Assembly (NCBI RefSeq): GCF_004795055.1
Contig: NZ_SSBJ01000004.1
Span: 186,001 to 250,000 of the forward strand
Reading direction: 5' to 3'
From: Streptomyces sp. A1136
GTDB taxonomy: Bacteria; Actinomycetota; Actinomycetes; Streptomycetales; Streptomycetaceae
Length of the DNA: 64,000 nucleotides
Each line of letters begins with the position of its first letter. The first letter of the stretch is position 1. A program made the position numbers and the translations under genes. Shown here piece after piece: positions 8,900 to 17,380 of the stretch. Below the pieces are notes generated by a model. That model saw only the letters and a list, made by a program, of their open reading frames with translations. It was not told the origin of the DNA and searched no databases.

Positions 8900-9790
8900 A
8901 TGAAGAGGACTGCCGTGGTCACGGCCGGAACGGCCGGCATCGGCTTGCATACGGCGTTGGGATTGGCCGCGGCCGGATTCTCGGTCACCGTGGTCGGGCG
9001 TGACTCCGAACGGGGCGCTCGGGCGGTCGACCGGATCGACGCCGTCGGCCCGGCAGCGTCGGCCCGGTTCGTGGCGGCAGACCTTGCCTCCTTGGACGAG
9101 GTACGCGTGCTCGCCGACCGGATCGCTTCCGAGCACGCCGCCTCGGCCGACGCGTTGACCGTGCTGGTCAACAACGTCGGGGCGATGTTCCCGGAACGAC
9201 GGGAACTGGACGGCGTCGAGGCGTCGTTCGTCGTCAACCACCTCTCCCCGTACCTGCTGACCGAACTGCTGCTGCCTACGCTGACGGCCGGCGCGCCGAG
9301 CCGGATCGTGAACGTCACGTCCGGTGCGGTGGGCGTCGCGAAGCGGGTGTTCGACGGGGTCGAGCCGCCCGGAGACTATTACGGCTTCCACTGGTACGGC
9401 CGCGCCAAGCTGGCCAACCTCGCTTACACGCTCGACCTGGCCAAGCGGCTGGAAGGCACGGGGGTATCGGTCCTCGCCGCCGACCCCGGGGGCGCCGCGA
9501 CCGAGATGACCAACGGCACGCTGACCGATCCGAAGATCGTCTCCCCTGCCCTACGACTGCTGTGGCCCCTGGTTCGCCGCAAGTTCGAACGCTCGACGTC
9601 CGGTCCGGCGTCTGTGGCGGCCAAGCCCTCGATCAGCGCCGCGACCGACAGCGCACTGGCAGGTCGTACCGGCGTCGTCGTCGGTGCCCAGGCGAGCCCG
9701 GTGGCGCCGTTCCGTGCGGCGACGGACCCCCGCCTCGCCAAGGCCGTGCGCCGCCTCAGCGAGCACTACGCGCCGCTCTCGGCCCCCTGA
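8900..9790 (+). CDS. SDR family protein, retinol-dehydrogenase-like
   Basis: A 296-residue short-chain dehydrogenase of the protochlorophyllide/retinol dehydrogenase-like branch. The N-terminal cofactor loop reads AGTAGIG, a slight variant of TGxxxGIG. The NNVG element is near residue 94, catalytic Ser sits in NVTSGAV, and Tyr/Lys in WYGRAK. The tail of about 60 residues is typical of this branch. ATG at 8900 follows two operator copies. Its product and substrate are unknown; control by the neighbouring TetR gene suggests a role in detoxifying or converting an inducing molecule. Confidence 0.85.
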   Translation: MKRTAVVTAGTAGIGLHTALGLAAAGFSVTVVGRDSERGARAVDRIDAVGPAASARFVAADLASLDEVRVLADRIASEHAASADALTVLVNNVGAMFPERRELDGVEASFVVNHLSPYLLTELLLPTLTAGAPSRIVNVTSGAVGVAKRVFDGVEPPGDYYGFHWYGRAKLANLAYTLDLAKRLEGTGVSVLAADPGGAATEMTNGTLTDPKIVSPALRLLWPLVRRKFERSTSGPASVAAKPSISAATDSALAGRTGVVVGAQASPVAPFRAATDPRLAKAVRRLSEHYAPLSAP

Positions 9791-9821
9791 CTGCCTGAAG
9801 CCGGCGCGGGCGGCGGGAACA

Positions 9822-9836
9822 CGGATGGGCCATCCG
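9822..9836 (+). promoter_or_regulatory. CGGAT-type operator upstream of the TetR gene
   Basis: cggatgggccatccg has perfect 7-bp arms around one central G and ends 14 bp before the TetR ATG. It matches the two copies before the SDR gene, so I read it as the autoregulatory site. Confidence 0.75.
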
Positions 9837-9850
9837 ATTAGCATGTCCCC

Positions 9851-10432
9851 ATGACGACGACGCCATTGCGCAAGGACGCGGCCCGCAACTGGGACCGGAT
9901 CGTCGCCGTCGCCCGCACCCTGGTAGACCAGGGCATGGCGTTGCAGCTCAACGACGTCGCCCGCCGCGCCGGCGTGGGCGTAGCCACCGTCTACCGCCAC
10001 TTCCCGACGCCCGAAGCGCTGCTGGAGACCGTCGCCACCCCTTGCCTGGAGGCCCTGGCCGCCCATGGCGAACAGGCGCGTGCCGACACCGACCCTTGGC
10101 GTGCCCTGGAGGGCTTCTTGGCGCGCACGGTCGAAGCGCAGGTGACCGACGCCTCCTTGGGTCCGGTCACGGCCGCGGCCACCGACGCGCTCCCACGCAC
10201 CACGGAACTCAAATCGACGCTGTGGTCGACCGGCGCCGCCCTCCTGGACCGGGCCCGCGCTGCCGGGGTAGTCCGTCCCGACCTGGCGTCGGCCGACCTG
10301 GTCCCGCTCATGTGTGGCATCGCCTACGCCGTGAACATCCACGGCGGCCCGCCCGCAGACCGGATCGAAACCGCCCGCCGCTACCTCACCAACCTGCTCT
10401 GGGGCCTGCGAGCCACGCCGTCGACCGGCTGA
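9851..10432 (+). CDS. TetR/AcrR family transcriptional regulator
   Basis: A 193-residue repressor. The DNA-binding domain is clear (RIVAVARTLVDQGMA...LNDVARRAGVGVATVYRHFPTPEALLETV, residues 14-60) and the C-terminal helices follow. The ATG at 9851 sits 14 bp after a perfect copy of the operator that also occurs twice before the SDR gene. The two genes lie in the same direction with 60 bp between them. I infer local repression of the SDR enzyme and of itself. Confidence 0.88.
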   Translation: MTTTPLRKDAARNWDRIVAVARTLVDQGMALQLNDVARRAGVGVATVYRHFPTPEALLETVATPCLEALAAHGEQARADTDPWRALEGFLARTVEAQVTDASLGPVTAAATDALPRTTELKSTLWSTGAALLDRARAAGVVRPDLASADLVPLMCGIAYAVNIHGGPPADRIETARRYLTNLLWGLRATPSTG

Positions 10433-10517
10433 GACGAGCTGCTGACCGTGACCGCGGTGAGCCGGTCCGGACACACTCCGCCGGGGCGGACGGCGCACGC
10501 CGCGGGGCAGCCTCGGA

Positions 10518-10549
10518 GGCGGACCGGGTAGGTGGCACCCCGGTCCGCC
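10518..10549. terminator. Bidirectional hairpin between convergent genes
   Basis: Perfect 11-bp arms ggcggaccggg (10518-10528) and cccggtccgcc (10539-10549) with a 10-nt loop. It lies between the ends of the TetR gene and the metallophosphoesterase gene and can serve both strands. Confidence 0.75.
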
Positions 10550-10576
10550 CCCGGATGTCCGAACGCGGGTCGCCCA

Positions 10577-11545
10577 TCAGCGCTTGGCGGGTGGGAAGTT
10601 CACGTTCTGGAGCGTGAACTGGTTCTTGGCGTCGGTCATGTTCTTGTTCAGGTAGGGCGAGTACGTCCGCACGCTGATCGTCTTCGCGACCGGATTGAAC
10701 CGGAGGATGCGCAAGTAGCTGTTGGGCTCCAGGGCGGAGGGGTTCTGGTAGTCGGCCTGGATTTGGTAGACCGTGTTGCCGTTGATGCCCTTCTCCGTGA
10801 TCAGGCCCTGGTTGACGTAATGGCCGGAGAAGACCAGCGAGACGTTGGCGTGGCGGCTGACGAGGTCGGTCCACAGCTTGCGGCCGGTCGCGTCCTTCGT
10901 CGTCCCGTTCTGGTAGGCGTGGGTGACGACGGCGACTTGGCGGTTCGGGTGGTCGGTGATCACCTTGTTGCCCCAGGCGATCTCGTCGTCCGTGGGCGCG
11001 TACTTCAGTGAGAGGAGCAGCCAGTCCGTGCCGCCCGCCGAGAACAGGTGGTAGCTGTTGTCGTTCTGCGTGGCCGGGTACGAGCCGCCGAATGTCGGCA
11101 GGCTGGAGAACGCCCTGCGTGGGAAGTTTCTGTTGAATGCCTTGGCGTCACGGACCACGGCGGGGTTTTGGCCGAGTGGCATCGCGTCCATGTCGTGGTT
11201 GCCCACGCCGAGGATGTACGGCGTGGTGCCGGTCAGCCGGCCCAGCGCGCTGGTCGCGTTGTTCCACTGGTTCTGCTGGTCGGAGTCGTCGACGATGTCG
11301 CCCTCGTGGATCGCATACTTGATGTTGAGGGTCGTCGTGTTGTCCTTGACCCACTTCCCCTGGGCGTTGAACGCCTGCGGGAAGCTCTCCGCGGAGTACT
11401 GCGTGTCGGGGAAGACCACCAGGGTGAAGTTCTCCGGTGCCGCCGTGTGTTGTCTCGCCGGGGCGGCCGTCGCGGGAAGTGAGGCCAGTCCGATGGATAA
11501 GGCGGCTGCGGCTACGCCCAGCGCCTGTGCCGTGAAACGCTTCAT
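10577..11545 (-). CDS. Secreted metallophosphoesterase
   Basis: A 322-residue calcineurin-like phosphoesterase. A signal peptide is visible (MKRFTAQ, a hydrophobic run, then ATAAPA near residue 30). Metal-site motifs occur in the usual order: FPDTQY, HEGDIVDD, GVGNHDMD, VVTHAY and FSGHYVNQG. It probably hydrolyses phosphate esters outside the cell, perhaps in phosphate scavenging. The ATG at 11545 is chosen because GGAG lies six bases upstream; an ATG two codons earlier is too close to that site. The gene ends at a shared terminator. Confidence 0.85.
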   Translation of the reverse strand: MKRFTAQALGVAAAALSIGLASLPATAAPARQHTAAPENFTLVVFPDTQYSAESFPQAFNAQGKWVKDNTTTLNIKYAIHEGDIVDDSDQQNQWNNATSALGRLTGTTPYILGVGNHDMDAMPLGQNPAVVRDAKAFNRNFPRRAFSSLPTFGGSYPATQNDNSYHLFSAGGTDWLLLSLKYAPTDDEIAWGNKVITDHPNRQVAVVTHAYQNGTTKDATGRKLWTDLVSRHANVSLVFSGHYVNQGLITEKGINGNTVYQIQADYQNPSALEPNSYLRILRFNPVAKTISVRTYSPYLNKNMTDAKNQFTLQNVNFPPAKR

Positions 11546-11801
11546 CGCCATCTCCGTGAGGAGTTGATGGGCGGGACGTCGTGTCACCCTGGCAGGCTTA
11601 CGGATCCGTTCGGGGTCCCCGGACAGGACCCAATGGTTGACGGAGGATGACGAGTGGGGCCCGAAGCGCTATGCGTCCGATGGCCCGTCGGCCGCGCCCC
11701 GGAGAGAATGACGACCTATTGACGGAAGATCGACTTCCGGGCGCGGGTCGCGCTGGGCCACAGAGCAGGAGGCCCGATCCCGCAATGGAAGGCTGGTCCG
11801 C

Positions 11802-12041
11802 ATGCCGGAGGACTCCGAGGACGCCGCCACCCTCGCACAGGTGGCCGACCGGTTGTTCAAGGCCTTCCCCGGCCTCGCTCCGGACGTGATCCGGGACTCG
11901 GTCGCCACCGGATACGCCGAGCTCCGGTACGTCCGGGTGCGGACCTACTTGCCGGTCCTGGTGGAACGCCGGGCACATGACCTCCTCGTTGCGGCAGCCG
12001 ATGGCCGGAGCGGTCGGTGGGACGGTTCGCGTGGCCGGTAG
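11802..12041 (+). CDS. Three-helix-bundle dimerisation-domain protein
   Basis: A 79-residue acidic-to-neutral helical protein that resembles the small streptomycete family described as a three-helix bundle dimerisation domain: QVADRLFKAFPGLAPDVIRDSV, then RVRTYLPVLVERRAHDLL. Function is unknown. The start has only a weak ribosome site. It stands alone before a convergent regulator gene. Confidence 0.6.
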   Translation: MPEDSEDAATLAQVADRLFKAFPGLAPDVIRDSVATGYAELRYVRVRTYLPVLVERRAHDLLVAAADGRSGRWDGSRGR

Positions 12042-12293
12042 CAGCCATGGCGCGACCAAGGAGGTCGCGACCACCGCACCGGACGTGACGGCGTCCGCCG
12101 TGAGGAGCGACGCCTACGGATCGCACGGCTCCTCCAGGGACCGCGACGACCCCCAAGTCCGCGTGCCGTGGCGTCTCGCCGGTGCGAGCCCGCCGATGGT
12201 CAGGGCGAGGCGGGATTCGGGGCAGGGCGGGATGCGGCCGGCGGGCTGCGGCAGGGGGGCGGAATGCGCCGTGCACGGACGTGTGAGGGGGCG

Positions 12294-13115
12294 TCAGTGA
12301 CGGTCGGGGGAATGGGGGATGGCCTCGGCCTGGTCCCAGACCGTCTGGAACGCCAGCTTCAAGCAGATCGCGAGCGCGGGGTGTTCGATGTAGAGGGCGG
12401 TGGTGGCAGCCGAGCCGGCGACGGGGTCCGGCATGTCACACAGGACTTGCGCGGCGTCGGCGATGACCAGCTTCAGCGGGAGCGTCGGCGCGAATCGGGA
12501 GTCCTCGCCGGCCTCGCCGAAGCGGCGTACGTTCTCCAGGACCTCGGTGTCGGACAGCGCGTCGTGTGTGTAGACCGCGCGGGCCGTGCCCCCGGCCCGG
12601 CGCAGTCTGCGGACGGCTTTGATGCCCTCGCTGTTGGCGGCGGGCGCCACGAACGGCGGCTTGCAGAAGGTGAGCAGTTCGTGGGCGGCCTGCCTTTGGA
12701 TGCTCGCGAAGCGTTCGGCGATGGCCTTGGGCTCGCGTAGCACCTCGATGTAGTCGAGGGGGTCGGTGTGGGTCCGGCCGTCCGACCAGATCGGCGCCAA
12801 GGCCGCGGCCAGCGCCGCCGAGACGTGGTCGAGCCTGTCCATCGACTCCCTTTGGAGGGCCATCAGGCGCGCTAGGGCAGAATCGGGCGGCACCGCGGAG
12901 AAGGTGGCGACGCGTCCGGGACGCTGGACGGCGAGCTGTCGTCGGACGAGCGCGTCCAGTACGTCGTACACCCGCTGGCGGGGCACGCCCGCGGCGCGGG
13001 CCACCTCCGCGGCGGTGTACGCCTCGCGCCTGACCAACGTCAGGTAGACCCGGGCTTCGTACCGGGACAAGCCGAGCGCGACAAGGTCGTTGACCGTGCT
13101 GTCGTCCAACTCCAT
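12294..13115 (-). CDS. TrmB family transcriptional regulator
   Basis: A 273-residue regulator. Residues 5-75 form the TrmB winged helix (LVALGLSRYEARVYLTLVRR, YTAAEVARAAGVPRQRVYDVLDALVRRQL). The rest looks like the PLD-like C-terminal sensor domain seen in bacterial TrmB members. TrmB proteins often respond to sugars. It is divergent from the sedolisin gene and a 7-7-7 inverted repeat lies between them, so it may regulate the protease and itself. Confidence 0.85.
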   Translation of the reverse strand: MELDDSTVNDLVALGLSRYEARVYLTLVRREAYTAAEVARAAGVPRQRVYDVLDALVRRQLAVQRPGRVATFSAVPPDSALARLMALQRESMDRLDHVSAALAAALAPIWSDGRTHTDPLDYIEVLREPKAIAERFASIQRQAAHELLTFCKPPFVAPAANSEGIKAVRRLRRAGGTARAVYTHDALSDTEVLENVRRFGEAGEDSRFAPTLPLKLVIADAAQVLCDMPDPVAGSAATTALYIEHPALAICLKLAFQTVWDQAEAIPHSPDRH

Positions 13116-13213
13116 GGCAGCACAAGGTATACCCGGAGATCACATACCGAAAGCAAGCCTTTGCCCAACGGGGGGTATTCCCTTGGGCCCACTCGTCACT
13201 ACCTTCTGCGGTG

Positions 13214-13234
13214 GCCACCACTGCACGTGGTGGC
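13214..13234. promoter_or_regulatory. Inverted repeat in the TrmB/sedolisin promoter region
   Basis: gccacca (13214-13220) and tggtggc (13228-13234) are perfect arms around a 7-nt centre in the divergent intergenic region. It is a plausible regulator site, not proven. Confidence 0.45.
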
Positions 13235-13345
13235 ACTCTGCACCAATGAACCCGTGCCACTCGCCATCCCGCGTCGACACCGCCGTTTGACATGTCATGG
13301 ACCGGTCAAGCCGGGTCATCCCACGCCGCGGGGAGTCAACCCCCC

Positions 13346-15370
13346 ATGGAGGGCCGTTCATTGCAATCAGCCTTGTCCCACGCCGCCAGACGGATGACCC
13401 GTAGGGGAGCCACCGCCATGCTCTCGGCGGTGGCCCTGATATCGGGCGGCATGCTGGCCGTCGCCTCGCCGTCCGTCGCCTCGACCGCCCTCGCCGGCGC
13501 CCCGGGCGCCACGACCCCGCACACCCAGCGGCTCTGCTCGGAGCCGACGAAGGCCGGCTTCATGGCCTGCCACGCGCTGGCCCGCACCGATCTCCAGCAG
13601 CACCTCGGTCTCACCCCCGGCATCCTCCCCTCCGGCTACGGGCCCACCGACCTGCAGAGCGCCTACGCCCTGTCGGCCTCCGCCGGCTCCGGCGCGACGG
13701 TTGCGATCATCGACGCGTACGACGACCCGAACGCCGAGTCCGACCTCGCGACGTACCGCACCCAGTACGGACTGCCTGCCTGCACCACGGCCAACGGCTG
13801 CTTCAAGAAGGTCGACCAGAACGGCGGCACCAGCTACCCGACCGCCGACTCCGGCTGGGCCGGTGAGATCTCCCTCGACGTGGACATGGTCAGCGCCGTC
13901 TGCCCGCAGTGCCACATCCTCCTCGTCGAGGCGGCCCAGCCGTCCATGGAGGACCTGGGCGCCGCCGTGAACCGTGCGGTGACCATGGGAGCCAAGTACG
14001 TCTCCAACAGCTACGGCGGCGGCGAGGACTCGACCGACCCCAGTTCCGACGCCTCCTACTTCAACCACCCCGGCGTCGCGATCACCGTCAGCTCCGGTGA
14101 CAGCGGCTACGGCGTCGAGTACCCGGCGGCCTCCCAGTACGTCACCTCGGTCGGCGGCACCTCCCTCAGCCGCGCGAGCGGCAGCGCCCGAGGCTGGTCC
14201 GAAAGCGTTTGGGGCACCAGCTCCGGCGGCAACGGCGCCGGTTCCGGCTGCTCCGCGTACACCACCAAGCCGTCCTGGCAGACCGACACAGGCTGCGCCA
14301 AGCGCACCGTCTCCGACGTTTCCGCCGTCGCCGACCCGGCCACCGGCCTCGCCGTCTACGACAGCTACCAGGCGAGCGGCTGGAACGTCTACGGCGGCAC
14401 CAGCGCCTCCGCGCCGATCATCGCCTCCGTCTACGCCTTGGCGGGCACCCCCGCCGCGGGCAGCTACCCCTCCTCCTACCCCTACGCCCACACCGCGTCT
14501 CTCAACGACGTGACCAGCGGCGCCAACGGCTCCTGCGGCAGCAGCTACCTCTGCACCGCGAAGTCCGGCTACGACGGCCCGACCGGTCTGGGCACCCCCA
14601 ACGGCACGGCAGCCTTCACCGGTGGATCCACCGGAGGCAACACCGTCACGGTGACCAACCCGGGCAGCAGGTCCACCGCGGTCAACACGGCCACCAGCCT
14701 TCAGATCCAGGCCACCGACTCGGCGAGCGGCCAGACCCTCACCTACAGCGCGACCGGGCTTCCGGCCGGCCTGTCGATCAACGCCTCCACCGGCCTGATC
14801 AGCGGAACGCCGACCACGACCGGCACTTCCAACGTCACCGTGACCGCCAAGGACACCACCAACGCCAGCGGCACCACCTCCTTCACCTGGACCGTCACCC
14901 CGGTCGGTGGCAACTGCACCCCGGCCCAGCTCCTCGGCAACCAGGGCTTCGAGACCGGCAGTGCCGCCCCCTGGACCGCCACCGCGGGCGTGGTCGACAA
15001 CGGCAGCGGCGAAGCCGCCCACTCCGGCGCCTGGAAGGCCTGGCTCAACGGCTACGGCTCCACCCACACGGACTCGCTCTCCCAGACCGTGACGATCCCG
15101 GCGGGCTGCCACGCCACCCTGAGCTACTACGTGCACATCGACACGGCGGAGACGACCACCACCACGGCCTACGACAAGCTGACGGTGCAGGCGAACTCCA
15201 CGACCCTCGCCTCCTACTCCAACCTCAACAAGAACACCGGCTACGCGCAGAAGACCTTCGACCTGTCCTCGTACGCGGGGCAGACGGTGACCCTCAAGTT
15301 CACCGGAACCGAGGACTCGACCCTCCAGACCTCGTTCGTGATCGACGACACCGCGCTCACCACCGGCTGA
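13346..15370 (+). CDS. Secreted sedolisin (S53) protease with Ig-like and C-terminal beta domains
   Basis: A 674-residue secreted serine-carboxyl peptidase. A signal-like hydrophobic run follows MTRRGATAML. The sedolisin triad is intact: Glu174 and Asp178 in WAGEISLDVD, oxyanion Asp252 in SSGDSGY, and nucleophile Ser353 in YGGTSASAP. An Ig-like He_PIG domain (about 430-535, with LTYSATGLPAGLSINASTG) and a jelly-roll-like C-terminal domain (about 540-674, LGNQGFETG ... FVIDDTAL) follow and may bind substrate or cell wall. No long propeptide is visible before the catalytic domain, only about 100 residues. The true start is unsure: ATGs at 13346, 13394 and 13418 all fit; the last has GGGGAG upstream. 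Confidence 0.88.
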   Translation: MEGRSLQSALSHAARRMTRRGATAMLSAVALISGGMLAVASPSVASTALAGAPGATTPHTQRLCSEPTKAGFMACHALARTDLQQHLGLTPGILPSGYGPTDLQSAYALSASAGSGATVAIIDAYDDPNAESDLATYRTQYGLPACTTANGCFKKVDQNGGTSYPTADSGWAGEISLDVDMVSAVCPQCHILLVEAAQPSMEDLGAAVNRAVTMGAKYVSNSYGGGEDSTDPSSDASYFNHPGVAITVSSGDSGYGVEYPAASQYVTSVGGTSLSRASGSARGWSESVWGTSSGGNGAGSGCSAYTTKPSWQTDTGCAKRTVSDVSAVADPATGLAVYDSYQASGWNVYGGTSASAPIIASVYALAGTPAAGSYPSSYPYAHTASLNDVTSGANGSCGSSYLCTAKSGYDGPTGLGTPNGTAAFTGGSTGGNTVTVTNPGSRSTAVNTATSLQIQATDSASGQTLTYSATGLPAGLSINASTGLISGTPTTTGTSNVTVTAKDTTNASGTTSFTWTVTPVGGNCTPAQLLGNQGFETGSAAPWTATAGVVDNGSGEAAHSGAWKAWLNGYGSTHTDSLSQTVTIPAGCHATLSYYVHIDTAETTTTTAYDKLTVQANSTTLASYSNLNKNTGYAQKTFDLSSYAGQTVTLKFTGTEDSTLQTSFVIDDTALTTG

Positions 15371-15433
15371 CCACCGCGTGAACGACGGGCCCGGGCCGCA
15401 GTCATCGGTCCGGGCCCGTCGTTCACGCGGTGG
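15371..15433 (+). terminator. Long perfect hairpin after the sedolisin gene
   Basis: Two 24-nt arms (15371-15394 and 15410-15433) are perfectly complementary around a 15-nt loop, starting immediately after the stop codon. This is much longer than a usual intrinsic terminator stem. Confidence 0.85.
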
Positions 15434-15563
15434 ACATTCCACCCAATCTTCCATTCTCCCAACACTGTTGTGCACGCTCGGTAGCGTGGGCTTCACAAGG
15501 GGTCCGGTGTCGCAGGGGATTGGGTGCCGGGCGTAAACCGAAGACGCAAGGGAGCGGACGCCG

Positions 15564-15938
15564 ATGGCGAACGTGGAAGTCTCCTTGAAGGAGACCATGA
15601 CCTCGATCGAGGGCGCGATGGGAGTCGCGCTGGTGGACTACTCCAGCGGCATGGCGTTGGGAACCCTGGGAGGTGGGAAGGACCTCGATCTGACGGTCGC
15701 CGCCGCGGGAAACACCGATGTGATCCGCGCCAAGGTCCGCACCATGGAGATGCTCGGCCTGAACGACGAGATCGAGGACGTACTCATCACCCTGGGCGGT
15801 CAGTACCACCTCATCCGGCTGCTCAAGGGGCGTGGGAACAACGGGCTGTTCCTGTACGTCGTACTGGACAAGGCGAGGTCCAACCTGGCCATGGCCCGGC
15901 ACCAGCTCAAGCGCATCGAGTCCGCTCTGGAGCTCTAG
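15564..15938 (+). CDS. Roadblock/LC7-like protein
   Basis: A 124-residue protein with the alpha-beta pattern of small roadblock/LC7 proteins: an N-terminal helix, GVALVDYSSGMALGTLGG, a DEIEDVLITLGGQYHLIRLL strand pair, and a long C-terminal helix. Such proteins often act with small GTPases, but no GTPase gene is adjacent here; the conservon with roadblock and GTPase genes is 44 kb away. ATG at 15564 has AGGGAG upstream. Function is unknown. Confidence 0.6.
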   Translation: MANVEVSLKETMTSIEGAMGVALVDYSSGMALGTLGGGKDLDLTVAAAGNTDVIRAKVRTMEMLGLNDEIEDVLITLGGQYHLIRLLKGRGNNGLFLYVVLDKARSNLAMARHQLKRIESALEL

Positions 15939-15953
15939 CCCCGGCATTTCGGC

Positions 15954-16030
15954 GCCCACGCATGCCCACGAGTTGAAGAGTTCTTCAATCCGGCACATCT
16001 GAAACAGATGAAACACGGGCATGCGTGGGC
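15954..16030. promoter_or_regulatory. Nested inverted repeats upstream of the ArsR gene
   Basis: An outer perfect 14-bp repeat (gcccacgcatgccc at 15954-15967, gggcatgcgtgggc at 16017-16030) encloses two smaller ones: ttgaaga-gt-tcttcaa (15973-15988), which looks like an ArsR/SmtB-type operator, and catctg-aaa-cagatg (15996-16010). It may be terminator and operator combined between the roadblock-like and ArsR genes. Confidence 0.6.
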
Positions 16031-16111
16031 CCGCCCGCACGAATCTATGGGTGGCCGACTCGCTGGAAGCATCGCGGCCCCAAGTCCCGGAGCAACAGGC
16101 AGGAGCACCCC

Positions 16112-16480
16112 GTGGGAATGCAGGTACCCCTCTACCAGGCGAAGGCCGAGTTCTTCCGCATGCTCGGACACCCCGTCCGCATCCGCGTCCTGGAGCTCCT
16201 ACAGGAAGGTCCCGTACCCGTACGCGACCTCCTTGCCGCGATCGACGTCGAGGCGTCCAACCTTTCCCAGCAATTGGCGGTCCTGCGCCGTTCCGGCATC
16301 GTCATCTCCATCCGTGACGGAGCGACCGTCAGCTACGCGCTCGCCGGCGGCGACGTGGCCGACCTCCTGCGCGCGGCCCGCCGCATCCTGACCGAACTCC
16401 TCGCCGGTCAGAGCGAACTCCTGGCCGAACTGCGGCAGGTGGAACCGGGGGCGGCCGCAGCGGCCGGCCGTCGAAGCTGA
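16112..16480 (+). CDS. ArsR/SmtB family transcriptional regulator
   Basis: A 122-residue winged-helix repressor. AEFFRMLGHPVRIRVLELLQEGPVPVRDLLAAIDVEASNLSQQLAVLRRSGIV is the classic ArsR fold. No cysteine metal site is visible, so it may sense redox state or something other than a metal. The GTG at 16112 has AGGAG six bases upstream (an ATG two codons later is the alternative). A TTGAAGA palindrome about 125 bp upstream is a candidate operator. No partner transporter is adjacent. Confidence 0.85.
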   Translation: MGMQVPLYQAKAEFFRMLGHPVRIRVLELLQEGPVPVRDLLAAIDVEASNLSQQLAVLRRSGIVISIRDGATVSYALAGGDVADLLRAARRILTELLAGQSELLAELRQVEPGAAAAAGRRS

Positions 16481-16806
16481 ACCCGAAGACGTTCGAGTGC
16501 CGGCTTCCCGCGAAGCGGCCCATGTCCCCAGCCGATGCCGCCGGCCCGGCCCGGCCAGGTCCGACGCCGGCCCGACAGCCGGCGGACCGGTCCCGGAAGG
16601 CGCCGCCAGGGGGAGCGAAGGCAAACCCGGGGAGCGGGGAACCGGCCGCCGAGGCCGGGACCGGGGCGCTGCCCACCCGGCTGCGCTTATGTGACGATTC
16701 GCCCGTAGGAGCGTAGTTCCCGCATCCCTCTATGTGATGGCGTCATTTCACGCTGTCATATGTCTGCCAGATCGCCCGGCACCGACTTATGCGGGAAGGC
16801 AGGAAG
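16481..16806. other. Intergenic region before the papain-like protease
   Basis: About 325 bp of GC-rich sequence without a convincing gene. The last 80 bp, from about 16720, are AT-richer (gtgatggcgtcatttcac) and probably hold the promoter of the protease pair. Confidence 0.4.
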
Positions 16807-17370
16807 ATGGGCAGACTCACGTTCGCGACCACGGCCTCGGCCATCGTGCTGACGACGACGGGATTGTTCCTCGCCGCGACAGGCCCGGCCCACGCCGAGG
16901 CGGGGCAGGACAACATCAGCATGTACAAGCAGGAGAAGACCCAATGGTGTTGGGTCGCCTCCGGTCTGACGATCGCCAAATTCCAGGGACTCGGCAGCAC
17001 GCAGACGGACTTCTGCAATCGGGCCCAGCCCTACTACGGCTGCAACAACCAGCCCGCCACGCTCGACGACATGGCCAGGGCCTGGGGCAGCCTCGGCATG
17101 ACCCACCCCGGATCGGCCCTGAACAGCGCGGCCACCTTCAACCAGGTCTACACCGACGTCAAGGCGGCCCGTCCCCTCGCCGTACGCATCGGATGGAACT
17201 CCGGCGGCGGCCACATGAACGTCGTCTACGGCTTCGACACCTCCAACAACACCATCGGCGTCGCCGACCCGTGGCCGGACACCGCCACCTACACGTGGTG
17301 GAACTACAACGACTACGTGAGCAACGGCTCGTTCAAGTGGACCCACTCCCGGATCGGCATCTCCCGTTAA
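16807..17370 (+). CDS. Secreted papain-like cysteine protease (C39/C70-like)
   Basis: A 187-residue secreted protein. The signal peptide ends near GPAHAEA at residue 32. The mature part carries QEKTQWCWVASG, the Gln oxyanion and nucleophile Cys arrangement of AvrRpt2/C39-like peptidases, then GGHMNVVYGFD (His) and VADPWP (Asp), which complete a Cys-His-Asp triad. Other cysteines (FCNRAQPYYGCNN) may form a disulfide. I chose the ATG at 16807 because GGAAGG precedes it. The next gene begins 10 bp after its stop, so the two are almost surely cotranscribed. Confidence 0.8.
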   Translation: MGRLTFATTASAIVLTTTGLFLAATGPAHAEAGQDNISMYKQEKTQWCWVASGLTIAKFQGLGSTQTDFCNRAQPYYGCNNQPATLDDMARAWGSLGMTHPGSALNSAATFNQVYTDVKAARPLAVRIGWNSGGGHMNVVYGFDTSNNTIGVADPWPDTATYTWWNYNDYVSNGSFKWTHSRIGISR

Positions 17371-17380
17371 GGCAGGCGAT

